Of a stretch of DNA of 5,299 nt, positions 1 to 5,299 are shown in pieces; position 1 is the first letter of the stretch, and every line of letters begins with the position of its first letter. The notes below the pieces were generated by a model. It was not told the origin of the DNA, did not search any database, and saw only the letters and a program-made list of their open reading frames with translations. The DNA is taken from the NCBI GenBank assembly GCA_023135745.1, contig JAGLSM010000159.1:1-5299 (forward strand), written 5' to 3'. Origin of the DNA: Spirochaetota bacterium. Lineage in GTDB: Bacteria > Spirochaetota > JAGLSM01. Made by a program: the position numbers and the translations under genes.

Positions 1-27
1 CCCTTTAGGGAAGGGATCGGGTTAGGT
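1..27 (+). repeat. GC-rich palindromic repeat unit C (cut by window edge)
   Basis: This is the right-hand end of a dispersed GC-rich palindromic unit. It reads as the end of a CCCT..AGGGAAGGG hairpin followed by an arm ending in GGGTTAGGT. The same order of hairpin, short spacer and TTAGGT arm occurs at 3099-3141 in the same orientation and at 2913-2957 in the opposite orientation. The left half of the hairpin lies outside the window. It resembles the REP-like intergenic palindromes with 'ACCTAACCCC..CCCTTCCCT' that occur in many bacterial genomes. The family name is not known to me. Confidence 0.7.
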
Positions 28-101
28 AAACGACCCCAAAATAGCCTACAAACCCCTCAATAATCCCTCAAATAAACCGAAAATACTAAAGAGGGAAACC
101 A

Positions 102-1382
102 ATGCGAAAATACATTATTGTCTTAATAATATGCGCGATGATGATACCGGTTATTACAGAGGCAAAAAAAAAGAATAACAAAATTAAAAAACAGGATCTT
201 GATTTCTGGTCGCAAACCATGGAATTTGGAACACCCGCTCAAAAAAAAGCCGTTTTAAAACAAATCCGTGGAATCAAAAAACCTGAAATAACAAAAATTC
301 TCCTAAAAACCCTTAAAGAGTCTACAAATAAAAGCATTAAACAAATCCTGATTCAAATCCTTTATGACAGAAATGAAAAAGCAGCATATCCAATTCTGGT
401 AAAAAAACTCGAAGAATCCAAGGACTCAGCCCTTATTGCAACTGCAATCTCAGCTCTTGGTAAATTAAAAAATAAAAAAGCCATCCCTTATATAATAAAA
501 CATTTAAATCACGAGAATGCCAGTGTTGTTCAAGCCGTCATCAGAACTCTTGGACAATTGAAAGCGGTTTCCACAGGCAAAAGACTCCTTAGTATGCTTA
601 CAAACGTGAAAACAGACAAAGAAGTGAAGTACGACTTGGTTAATGCCCTGGGAATAATATCATATAAGCCCGCATTCAAGATACTCCGGCAGATAGCCAT
701 TGGTAAGGCAAATAAACAGTATTACCGCGCCTTCGCGATTACAGCGCTTGGCAGATTAAAAAACAACAAGATTCTGCCTGATCTTTACCGAATCGTAACA
801 ACCGAGAAAAACCTCATGCTGAAATACAGGGTCATTGAAGCCTTGGGAGAATTGGGTTCAAAAGAATCACTGCGTTACATAAAAAAAGCAATGACCGATG
901 AAAGCCACCAGCTTAGAACCTTCGCTATAAAATCTGCTGCAAAACTAAAGGACAAAGGATTTTTAAAGATTCTTTTTTTTAAGCTTAAACACGACAAACA
1001 CTGGCAAGTAATGATCTCCGCGGCTCAGGCTCTTCATAAAATGAAAGCAGATGGAGTATACAAAATAGTTCTTAAAAAATTTGAAAATAGTATGGATGCC
1101 AAGATACTTCTCCCCCTTCTTGAGATTATCAAAGACGCTAAATCTCTTGAAGCAAAAAAAATACTTGAGAAAAAACAAAAAGATATGAAATTTTCAAGTA
1201 TAAAAGATAAAATAGAAAAAGTTCTGGAAAAATGGGGTATGGACCTCTACAAGATTAAAAAACAGCTTGCGGCAAAGAAAAATAAAAAAAATCAAAACAC
1301 GAAAAAAGTAAAAAAATCAAAACTCAAAAAGAAAATCCCCGTTAAAAAGAACAAGAAACCTGTGCGGGTTTATATTAAATAA
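102..1382 (+). CDS. Exported HEAT-repeat protein with lysine-rich C-terminal tail
   Basis: The product has 426 residues. Residues 1-21 look like a Sec signal peptide: MRK, a hydrophobic core to about residue 18, and a likely cut after T-E-A at 21. Residues about 40-350 are helical repeats of roughly 30-35 residues with the HEAT-like 'A..ALG.L....A...L...L' pattern. The clearest are near 110-135, 142-165, 178-197, 208-230, 241-262 and 271-292, giving about nine units. Such solenoids bind proteins; there is no catalytic motif, so the partner is unknown. Residues 383-426 hold 20 Lys and 1 Arg in 44 positions, a basic tail that could bind an anionic surface. The ATG is supported by GAGGG at 91-95, six bases upstream, and by the signal peptide beginning there. 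The start resembles exported spirochaete HEAT proteins (recalled, not searched). The gene converges on the M23 gene and appears monocistronic in this window. No clear sigma-70 promoter is visible in 28-90. Confidence 0.85.
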   Translation: MRKYIIVLIICAMMIPVITEAKKKNNKIKKQDLDFWSQTMEFGTPAQKKAVLKQIRGIKKPEITKILLKTLKESTNKSIKQILIQILYDRNEKAAYPILVKKLEESKDSALIATAISALGKLKNKKAIPYIIKHLNHENASVVQAVIRTLGQLKAVSTGKRLLSMLTNVKTDKEVKYDLVNALGIISYKPAFKILRQIAIGKANKQYYRAFAITALGRLKNNKILPDLYRIVTTEKNLMLKYRVIEALGELGSKESLRYIKKAMTDESHQLRTFAIKSAAKLKDKGFLKILFFKLKHDKHWQVMISAAQALHKMKADGVYKIVLKKFENSMDAKILLPLLEIIKDAKSLEAKKILEKKQKDMKFSSIKDKIEKVLEKWGMDLYKIKKQLAAKKNKKNQNTKKVKKSKLKKKIPVKKNKKPVRVYIK

Positions 1383-1540
1383 GGAAATTGTAGAATTAAA
1401 ATAAATACTCCTGTAAATCCAATAAAGTAACTTCAAGAATAAACCACAAAAAAACCTGCTAATTTAAATCTCAATTAATCATTCAAATCCTTGTCAGAAA
1501 AATTAAAAGTGATAAACAGATTTTTTTATATATGACAAAT
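1383..1540. other. AT-rich gap between convergent genes
   Basis: This is the shared 3' region of the HEAT gene and the M23 gene. The only hairpin I found is AGATTT at 1518-1523 with AAATCT at 1537-1542. It is a weak 6-bp A/T stem with a 13-base loop that overlaps the M23 stop codon. On the minus strand it is followed by moderately T-rich sequence, but it is not a convincing intrinsic terminator for either gene. No other gene or RNA is seen here. Confidence 0.5.
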
Positions 1541-2890
1541 CTATAAATTAACAATCTTATACCATCGTTCATTAATAAAAACCGGTCTATCCAGCCATTC
1601 CGACGGATCAACACAAATATTGCCGGCTCTCACTTCAAAGTGAAGATGAGGACCTGTTGATAATCCGGTACTGCCCATAGCAGCAATATATTGGCCTCGT
1701 CTCACCCATGAGCCTTTTTTTATCCATAACTCATTAAGATGAAAATATGAACTGTAAACGCCGTGTCCATGATCAATGATAACTAAATTTCCACGTACAT
1801 ATGTGTATCCTGAAAAAACAACAATTCCTGATTCAGCTGCCCGCACCGGGGTATTCTTTTTAGCTCCATAATCGATACCTCTATGCGGAGTTCCTCCTCC
1901 GTAAGTCAGGTATCTGACAATTCCAAACTTTGAAGTTATTCTTTGATATTTCTTAACAGGAGTAATAAATCCACGGTACCAGTATCTTTTTAGAGTGATT
2001 TTTTTATAAATTTTTTGAAGCATCTTTCTTTCTTTTTTTGGTCTATTTTTTGAAAATATTCTTCTCTTCTTACGTTCCCACTTACTCAACCATTTACGGT
2101 ATGAACGTGAGTACCGCCTTCGTCTCTTTTTTATTATTCGTCTTCGTTTTTTTGTTTTGTTTTTTCCTGCAATCCATCTGTAAAGAGGTGGACGCCTTCT
2201 TTTTGAGTATCTTTTACGTTTCAGATCAATCCGGTATGCTCTGGTCATCCAGTTGCCGTTCTCATCGTAACATTTCACAGCAAGGAGTTTTTTACCCTTC
2301 TTTTCCCATACATCCATACCTTGTATTGATGAATAAGCATCACCCGTTCTATCCTTCACAAACATCAATCGATGGTATGAAAAATAACCGCTTATCTTTT
2401 TTATTTTTTTACTTGGTTTAACCTTAAATATTATTGTTTTTCCCTGATTCACCTTTTTTTTATTTGCGTAAACTGAAAAAGTAAATGGTACAAGCTGAAT
2501 TAATCCCGCGTTTCTATTCAAATCTTTACGGTTTTTTAAAAAAACGACATTGCCTTTTTTTACATATATGAATTTGATTTTCCGAGGATAAATTATAAAT
2601 TCAGATTCTCCGATTGCTAATATCAAACCATGATTTTTTATTGATAACTGAGTCCAGCTGTCAGCTTTTGTCCTGATCCTGCATGTTTTTGTCCCTGTAA
2701 TACCGGTCTTTTTAAATGAACTACCAACCCATTTCTTGTTTTTGTATATTGAGATATGTACAGGATTGGAAATATATTCCAGTTTTACAAAATAAATTTT
2801 GCTTTCGTAGTAAAAAACAGTTGCCAGAATTCCTGAAAGAATAATCAGAAACGGCATAAGTTTCTTAATTGTAAATTTCTTATAACTCAT
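1541..2890 (-). CDS. Membrane-anchored M23/LytM peptidoglycan endopeptidase with highly basic linker
   Basis: The product has 449 residues. Residues 12-28 form one hydrophobic segment, probably an uncleaved signal anchor. Residues about 35-222 are beta-rich; the second part (132-222, with 'QGKTIIFKV' and 'IQGMDVWEKKGKKLLAV') looks like the Ig-like domain placed before LytM domains in other M23 proteins. Residues 224-302 are a linker with 42 Lys/Arg in 79 positions and only two acidic residues. The LytM domain follows from about 305. Its zinc ligands are H336 and D340 (HRGID) and H417 (HLH, 415-417), with H384 (YFHL) and H415 as the other conserved histidines, so it should be active. M23 enzymes cut peptide cross-bridges in peptidoglycan in the periplasm. 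An in-frame TAA lies 6-8 bases upstream of the ATG, so translation cannot begin earlier in this frame. No Shine-Dalgarno is visible, and the start codon lies inside a 26-bp repeat (2873-2898). The gene lies downstream of cdsA-rseP, separated by the palindrome cassette. Confidence 0.9.
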   Translation of the reverse strand: MSYKKFTIKKLMPFLIILSGILATVFYYESKIYFVKLEYISNPVHISIYKNKKWVGSSFKKTGITGTKTCRIRTKADSWTQLSIKNHGLILAIGESEFIIYPRKIKFIYVKKGNVVFLKNRKDLNRNAGLIQLVPFTFSVYANKKKVNQGKTIIFKVKPSKKIKKISGYFSYHRLMFVKDRTGDAYSSIQGMDVWEKKGKKLLAVKCYDENGNWMTRAYRIDLKRKRYSKRRRPPLYRWIAGKNKTKKRRRIIKKRRRRYSRSYRKWLSKWERKKRRIFSKNRPKKERKMLQKIYKKITLKRYWYRGFITPVKKYQRITSKFGIVRYLTYGGGTPHRGIDYGAKKNTPVRAAESGIVVFSGYTYVRGNLVIIDHGHGVYSSYFHLNELWIKKGSWVRRGQYIAAMGSTGLSTGPHLHFEVRAGNICVDPSEWLDRPVFINERWYKIVNL

Positions 2891-2898
2891 AATACATT
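2873..2898 (+). repeat. 26-bp direct repeat, copy 1 (spans the M23 start codon)
   Basis: This is an exact 26-base match to 3144-3169 in the same orientation, 271 bases apart. On the minus strand it encodes the M23 start codon and the residues MSYKKF. The flanking bases differ on both sides (t and a here, g and g at copy 2), so the match is bounded. It may be a target-site duplication or the scar of a recombination event that placed the cassette at 2899-3143. Confidence 0.9.
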
Positions 2899-2912
2899 AA
2901 TGAAGGCAATTC

Positions 2913-2957
2913 CATATGACCTAACCCCCGATCCCCCTTCCCTTGCAGGGAATGGGG
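2913..2957 (-). repeat. GC-rich palindromic repeat unit A
   Basis: On the plus strand this unit reads CATATG, ACCTAACCCCC, GATC, then a hairpin. The stem is CCCC (2933-2936) and TTCCCT (2938-2943) pairing with AGGGAA (2947-2952) and GGGG (2954-2957). It has one C/T mismatch and a TGC loop. The ACCTAACCCC arm and the CATAT end match unit B in inverted orientation, and the arm also matches unit C at the window start. On the M23 transcript the hairpin lies about 40 bases before the start codon. Confidence 0.8.
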
Positions 2958-2988
2958 CACTTTCTACTTTAGTCTATTCTTCCAGTCA

Positions 2989-3002
2989 ATAGAAATTTCT
3001 AT
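2989..3002. repeat. 14-bp perfect palindrome (ATAGAAATTTCTAT)
   Basis: This is a perfect inverted repeat with no spacer, centred at 2995.5. Its core AGAAATTTCT also occurs at 3142-3151, where it overlaps direct repeat copy 2, so it may be a decayed relative of that repeat. As RNA it could form a 5-bp hairpin with an AAUU loop. Confidence 0.65.
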
Positions 3003-3026
3003 CTTCTACCCGTTTATTCTCTGTTC

Positions 3027-3041
3027 AGTAAAATGTTTACT
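3027..3041. repeat. Inverted repeat, 6-bp arms with 3-base spacer
   Basis: AGTAAA (3027-3032) and TTTACT (3036-3041) are exact inverted copies around ATG, centred at 3034. It is weak by itself and is listed because it sits midway between two perfect 14-bp palindromes. Confidence 0.5.
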
Positions 3042-3064
3042 TATAAATAAATAGTTTAATAAGT

Positions 3065-3078
3065 TCCAAATATTTGGA
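3065..3078. repeat. 14-bp perfect palindrome (TCCAAATATTTGGA)
   Basis: This is a perfect inverted repeat with no spacer, centred at 3071.5, about 38 bases from the centre of the previous inverted repeat and 38 from the centre of the unit B hairpin. It could be a dimeric protein site or an RNA hairpin with an AUAU loop. Confidence 0.65.
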
Positions 3079-3098
3079 TGAAATTTATCCCCACTTTC

Positions 3099-3141
3099 CC
3101 CCTTCCTTCGAGGGAAGGGGCTAGGGGTTAGGTGCGATATG
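3099..3141 (+). repeat. GC-rich palindromic repeat unit B
   Basis: A perfect 8-bp stem, CCCCTTCC (3099-3106) with GGAAGGGG (3113-3120), encloses a TTCGAG loop. It is followed by the arm CTAGGGGTTAGGT and the end GATATG. The unit is the inverse of unit A and has the same orientation as unit C. On the minus strand it comes shortly after the rseP stop codon, so it could stabilise the 3' end of the cdsA-rseP message. There is no T-run after the stem, so it is not a classic intrinsic terminator. Confidence 0.8.
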
Positions 3142-3143
3142 AG

Positions 3144-3169
3144 AAATTTCTTATAACTCATAATACATT
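3144..3169 (+). repeat. 26-bp direct repeat, copy 2
   Basis: This is identical to 2873-2898. It carries a second copy of the M23 start, with the ATG at 3159-3161 on the minus strand followed by codons for SYKKF. The frame then runs into palindromic unit B and ends at 3006 without an M23 sequence. It begins three bases after the CATAT-type end of unit B. It probably marks the original position of the gene start before the cassette was inserted or duplicated. Confidence 0.9.
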
Positions 3170-3213
3170 GTGTCACATTATTAATAAGATTCAAGCACTA
3201 AATTTAAATAAAA

Positions 3214-4566
3214 TTACTTAGAAATAAGATTAACTATATCAAGATACAATACCATTACCATCAAACTTACAAGAATCGCAAGTCCAACCATCTGTATGCG
3301 CTGCAGAATCCTGAATGACATCCTTTTTCTCCTGATCATTTCCACAGCATTAAGAACTATATGCCCTCCGTCAACAGCCGGGATAGGAAGAAGGTTCATT
3401 ATTCCCAGCATTATGGATATGTATGCCAGAAAAATTATATACTGAGAAAAACTGCTCTGTCTCATTACAGTTCCTGAAATAAGAACAACACGTACCGGAC
3501 CGGCAATGGCCTTTGTCTTATCCACTTCTTTATTAAAAAGAGATTTAATTCCTTTTACAAACTTCTTTATTGTATCTCCAAACATTACAAATCCATTACC
3601 TATGGAGCCGAATATTCCGAATTTCTTAGTGTAATACTTCTTAGTTTCCCTTGGAAGTTTAAGGACAAACCCGAGCATATAAGATTTTTTATATTTATAA
3701 GGCTTTATATAGATTTTTCTTATTTCACCTTTTCTCTTTATAGTTAGAAGAGCTCTTGAAGTCTTGTTTTTATTTAAGAGTATTTTAAAGTGATGATAAA
3801 AAACTATCTTTTTATTGTTTATGGATATAACCTCATCACCCTTTTTAAGACCTGCCTTATCCGCAGGTTTACCCTTAATTACATTGTTTATAATAACAGG
3901 ATAATCATAAGTAATATTTATATACCCGGAACCATCTGACCTGATAGCAGTCATAACATTAAAGGTTTTGATTTTTCCATTTCTATTAACTTTAATCTTC
4001 AAATTTTTAAGAGGATTATAAGCAACATTTTCTACAATCTTTTTAAAATTAGGAGTCTTAACTCCATTAATTGAAATTAAACGATCCCCTGTTTTCAAAC
4101 CCGCGGCCAAAGCCGGAAATTGTTTTCCTGATGAATTCAGAGTCTTATTCAAAACAACTATTTTATTCCCGGGAGATTTGTATGAATATCCAAAATATGA
4201 AATAAAACTGAAAATAACTATCGCAAAAATAAAATTAAAAATCGCGCCCGCACTTACCGTGATTAACCTTGCCCAGGCCGGCCGCTCATACATTTCGTCA
4301 GGCTCACCCTTGCGGTCATCCGATAAATCTTCTCCCTCGCCCGCGAATCTGCAGTAACCTCCAATGGGTATCCATCCCAGTTTGTAGTTAGTCCCTTTAT
4401 GATCAAAAGAGATTATTCCCCGGCCGAATCCTATGGAAAAACCGGTAACTCTTATGCCGGTCAATTTCCCTGCAATAAAATGTCCCATCTCATGGACAAA
4501 TACGAGAATACCAAGTGAAAATAATCCATAAATAATATAAATTACAATGTCAATAACGTTTCCCAT
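3214..4566 (-). CDS. rseP: Site-2 intramembrane zinc metalloprotease RseP (M50B) with two PDZ domains
   Basis: The product has 450 residues, the usual length for E. coli-type RseP. Zinc ligands H25 and H29 and catalytic E26 lie in the HEMGH motif of the first membrane segment. The third ligand, D399, lies in the NLLPIPAVDGG motif (391-401) near the C-terminus. GFGRG (46-50) and GWIPIGGY (64-71) are the conserved membrane loop. The second membrane segment is about 101-125 and contains AGAIFNFIFA, with Ala108 where Pro is usual. PDZ-like domains span about 130-215 ('AAGLKTGDRLISING') and 222-300 ('KAGLKKGDEVISINN'). The last membrane segments are about 375-410 and 422-447. The family cuts membrane-embedded substrates after a first protease has trimmed them, as in RseA/sigma-E signalling, and clears signal-peptide remnants. 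The substrate here is unknown. AAAGGATG upstream of the ATG provides a ribosome site. The gene starts 18 bases after the cdsA stop codon, so they form one operon. Confidence 0.95.
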   Translation of the reverse strand: MGNVIDIVIYIIYGLFSLGILVFVHEMGHFIAGKLTGIRVTGFSIGFGRGIISFDHKGTNYKLGWIPIGGYCRFAGEGEDLSDDRKGEPDEMYERPAWARLITVSAGAIFNFIFAIVIFSFISYFGYSYKSPGNKIVVLNKTLNSSGKQFPALAAGLKTGDRLISINGVKTPNFKKIVENVAYNPLKNLKIKVNRNGKIKTFNVMTAIRSDGSGYINITYDYPVIINNVIKGKPADKAGLKKGDEVISINNKKIVFYHHFKILLNKNKTSRALLTIKRKGEIRKIYIKPYKYKKSYMLGFVLKLPRETKKYYTKKFGIFGSIGNGFVMFGDTIKKFVKGIKSLFNKEVDKTKAIAGPVRVVLISGTVMRQSSFSQYIIFLAYISIMLGIMNLLPIPAVDGGHIVLNAVEMIRRKRMSFRILQRIQMVGLAILVSLMVMVLYLDIVNLISK

Positions 4567-4584
4567 TTAAATCATCCTTTTTTA

Positions 4585-5299
4585 TCATTTTGAAAAAACT
4601 ACAGCTACTACATACAATATGGGAGAAATAAAAATTTGAGCGTCAAAAACATCCAGAAAACCGCCATGCCCTGGAATATATGAATCTGAATCCTTAACGG
4701 ATCCTGATCTTTTAAAAAGACTCTCAATAAGATCACCAAACTGCCCCAATAGACTAAGTCCCAGTGTCATAAGTAAATATGGAATCCAGTCAAAAATCCA
4801 CCAACCGGTAAAAATAACAGGAAAAATAAGTTTTAAAGAAGCGGCTCCGACAAGAGCAAATAAGACACCGCCAAAAAGCCCCTCAACAGTTTTATTCGGA
4901 CTTACCGGCAAATTCAGCTTATGTTTTCCAAAAAACTTGCCGGTAAAAAGAGCAAAAGAATCAGTCAGCCAGACTACAATAAATGAATACAAAACAAGAT
5001 ATGGACCCTTGACATGAAATGACCTTAATAGAATTAAAGATCCAAATCCAAATCCAATATAAATAACCGGAAAAACAGCCGCGGCAGAATATTCAATAGC
5101 TTTTTTAAAATTCTTTTTTAAAACCTGTTCGAAGAAAATAACAAATAATGATATTGATATAATCAAAAATGGAAATATAAATAATAACTTAATCTGCATG
5201 TCCATTTTTGTAATTTTAGTTATCAGAAATGATAGAATCACAGTAAGGAGTGTTACCGCCGCACCTTTATACTTCAAGGATGATGGATAGTCTGTCTTC
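4585..5299 (-). CDS. cdsA: Phosphatidate cytidylyltransferase CdsA, N-terminus missing at window edge
   Basis: CdsA is an inner-membrane enzyme that makes CDP-diacylglycerol from CTP and phosphatidic acid, the precursor of all the cell's phospholipids. The frame is open through the edge of the window: seven further codons (KTDYPSS) precede the TTG at 5277, so that TTG is an internal Leu codon. About 237 residues are visible. By comparison with the roughly 285-residue E. coli protein, about 50 are missing. Numbering from the TTG, several hydrophobic segments lie at 5-20, 30-50, 64-83, 92-112, 132-155 and 163-180. The catalytic end contains TDSFALFTGKFFGKHKL (105-121), SPNKT (126-130), GDLIESLFKR (181-190) and the signature KDSDSYIPGHGGFLDVFD (195-212). 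Against the PROSITE-type signature, Asp198 replaces a small residue and Val210 replaces the usual Arg of 'DR.D'. It precedes rseP by 18 bases. uppS is the usual gene upstream but is not in view. Confidence 0.93.
   Translation of the reverse strand, partial: KTDYPSSLKYKGAAVTLLTVILSFLITKITKMDMQIKLLFIFPFLIISISLFVIFFEQVLKKNFKKAIEYSAAAVFPVIYIGFGFGSLILLRSFHVKGPYLVLYSFIVVWLTDSFALFTGKFFGKHKLNLPVSPNKTVEGLFGGVLFALVGAASLKLIFPVIFTGWWIFDWIPYLLMTLGLSLLGQFGDLIESLFKRSGSVKDSDSYIPGHGGFLDVFDAQIFISPILYVVAVVFSK

Larger units (their letters stand above)
2891..3213. other. Repeat-filled non-coding region between rseP and the M23 gene
   Basis: This 323-base stretch has no credible gene. From left to right it holds the end of direct repeat copy 1, palindromic unit A, three AT-rich palindromes, palindromic unit B in opposite orientation, direct repeat copy 2, and about 44 bases of AT-rich sequence up to the rseP stop codon. 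No terminator with a T-run is seen just after rseP. Read-through transcripts from rseP would pass through a series of hairpins before reaching the M23 gene, so these may set how much of the M23 gene is expressed. No clear promoter boxes for the M23 gene were found. Confidence 0.75.

Noticed and set aside
963..1178. 71-codon open frame on the minus strand inside the HEAT gene
   Set aside because: It lies wholly opposite a well-supported gene. Its Phe/Lys-rich product simply mirrors the Lys-rich codons of the other strand, and no domain is recognisable.
1518..1542. Intrinsic terminator between the convergent genes
   Set aside because: The stem is six A/T-rich pairs with a 13-base loop and no G-C core, so it is unlikely to terminate transcription by itself.
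2038..2421. 127-codon open frame on the plus strand inside the M23 gene
   Set aside because: It is antisense to the basic linker of the peptidase. Its Phe/Leu/Ser-rich runs come from the AAA/AGA codons of the real gene.
2933..3120. CRISPR array suggested by repeated GC-rich units with regular spacing
   Set aside because: The GC-rich units are in opposite orientations, the evenly spaced AT-rich palindromes differ in sequence from one another, and there is no series of identical direct repeats with unique spacers.
3169..3177. TGTGTCACA as a CRP/FNR-type operator before the M23 gene
   Set aside because: The half-sites lack the six-base spacing of a CRP site, and it lies well away from any visible promoter. 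A 9-base match is too weak.
3006..3194. 62-codon open frame on the minus strand that includes MSYKKF
   Set aside because: The MSYKKF comes from the second copy of the 26-bp repeat. The next part ('HLTPSPFPRRKGES') is a translation of the GC-rich repeat, a typical false product of such palindromes. It has no protein family features.
5275..5277. TTG at 5277 as the start codon of cdsA
   Set aside because: The frame stays open to the window edge, and CdsA proteins normally have about 50 more residues and an additional membrane segment here. The TTG is an internal Leu codon.

Overview
The window is AT-rich (by eye about one third G+C) and carries four protein genes of a diderm (Gram-negative-type) bacterium, all concerned with the cell envelope. 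A spirochaete or relative is my best guess. The HEAT-repeat protein opens with a 'D..FW..T..FGT..QK..VL' stretch like that of exported spirochaete HEAT proteins. The M23 peptidase has the layout membrane anchor, beta-rich domain, linker, LytM domain. cdsA is followed directly by rseP, as I recall for Borrelia. This placement rests on memory of families, not on a search.

Layout: 1-27 is the cut-off end of a GC-rich palindromic repeat unit. 102-1382 (+) encodes an exported HEAT-repeat protein with a very lysine-rich tail. 1383-1540 is a 158-base gap between convergent genes with no convincing terminator. 1541-2890 (-) encodes a membrane-anchored M23/LytM peptidoglycan hydrolase with an extremely basic linker. 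2891-3213 is a non-coding stretch packed with repeats. 3214-4566 (-) encodes the site-2 protease RseP with two PDZ domains. 4585-5299 (-) encodes the phosphatidate cytidylyltransferase CdsA, whose N-terminus lies beyond the window edge.

The minus-strand genes run cdsA, rseP, M23 peptidase. cdsA and rseP are 18 bases apart and almost certainly co-transcribed. They serve phospholipid synthesis (CDP-diacylglycerol) and intramembrane proteolysis in envelope signalling. The peptidase would cut peptidoglycan outside the inner membrane. The convergent HEAT gene adds a probable periplasmic scaffold or binding protein. All four products therefore act at or beyond the inner membrane.

The least ordinary part is the stretch between rseP and the M23 gene. 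Two GC-rich palindromic units in opposite orientation bracket three AT-rich palindromes. The centres of those three and of the nearer GC unit are about 38 bases apart. The whole cassette lies between exact 26-bp direct repeats, one of which contains the start codon and first six codons of the M23 gene. This looks like a small mobile or REP/BIME-like element inserted at the start of a gene, leaving that gene with a rebuilt 5' leader and no evident Shine-Dalgarno sequence.
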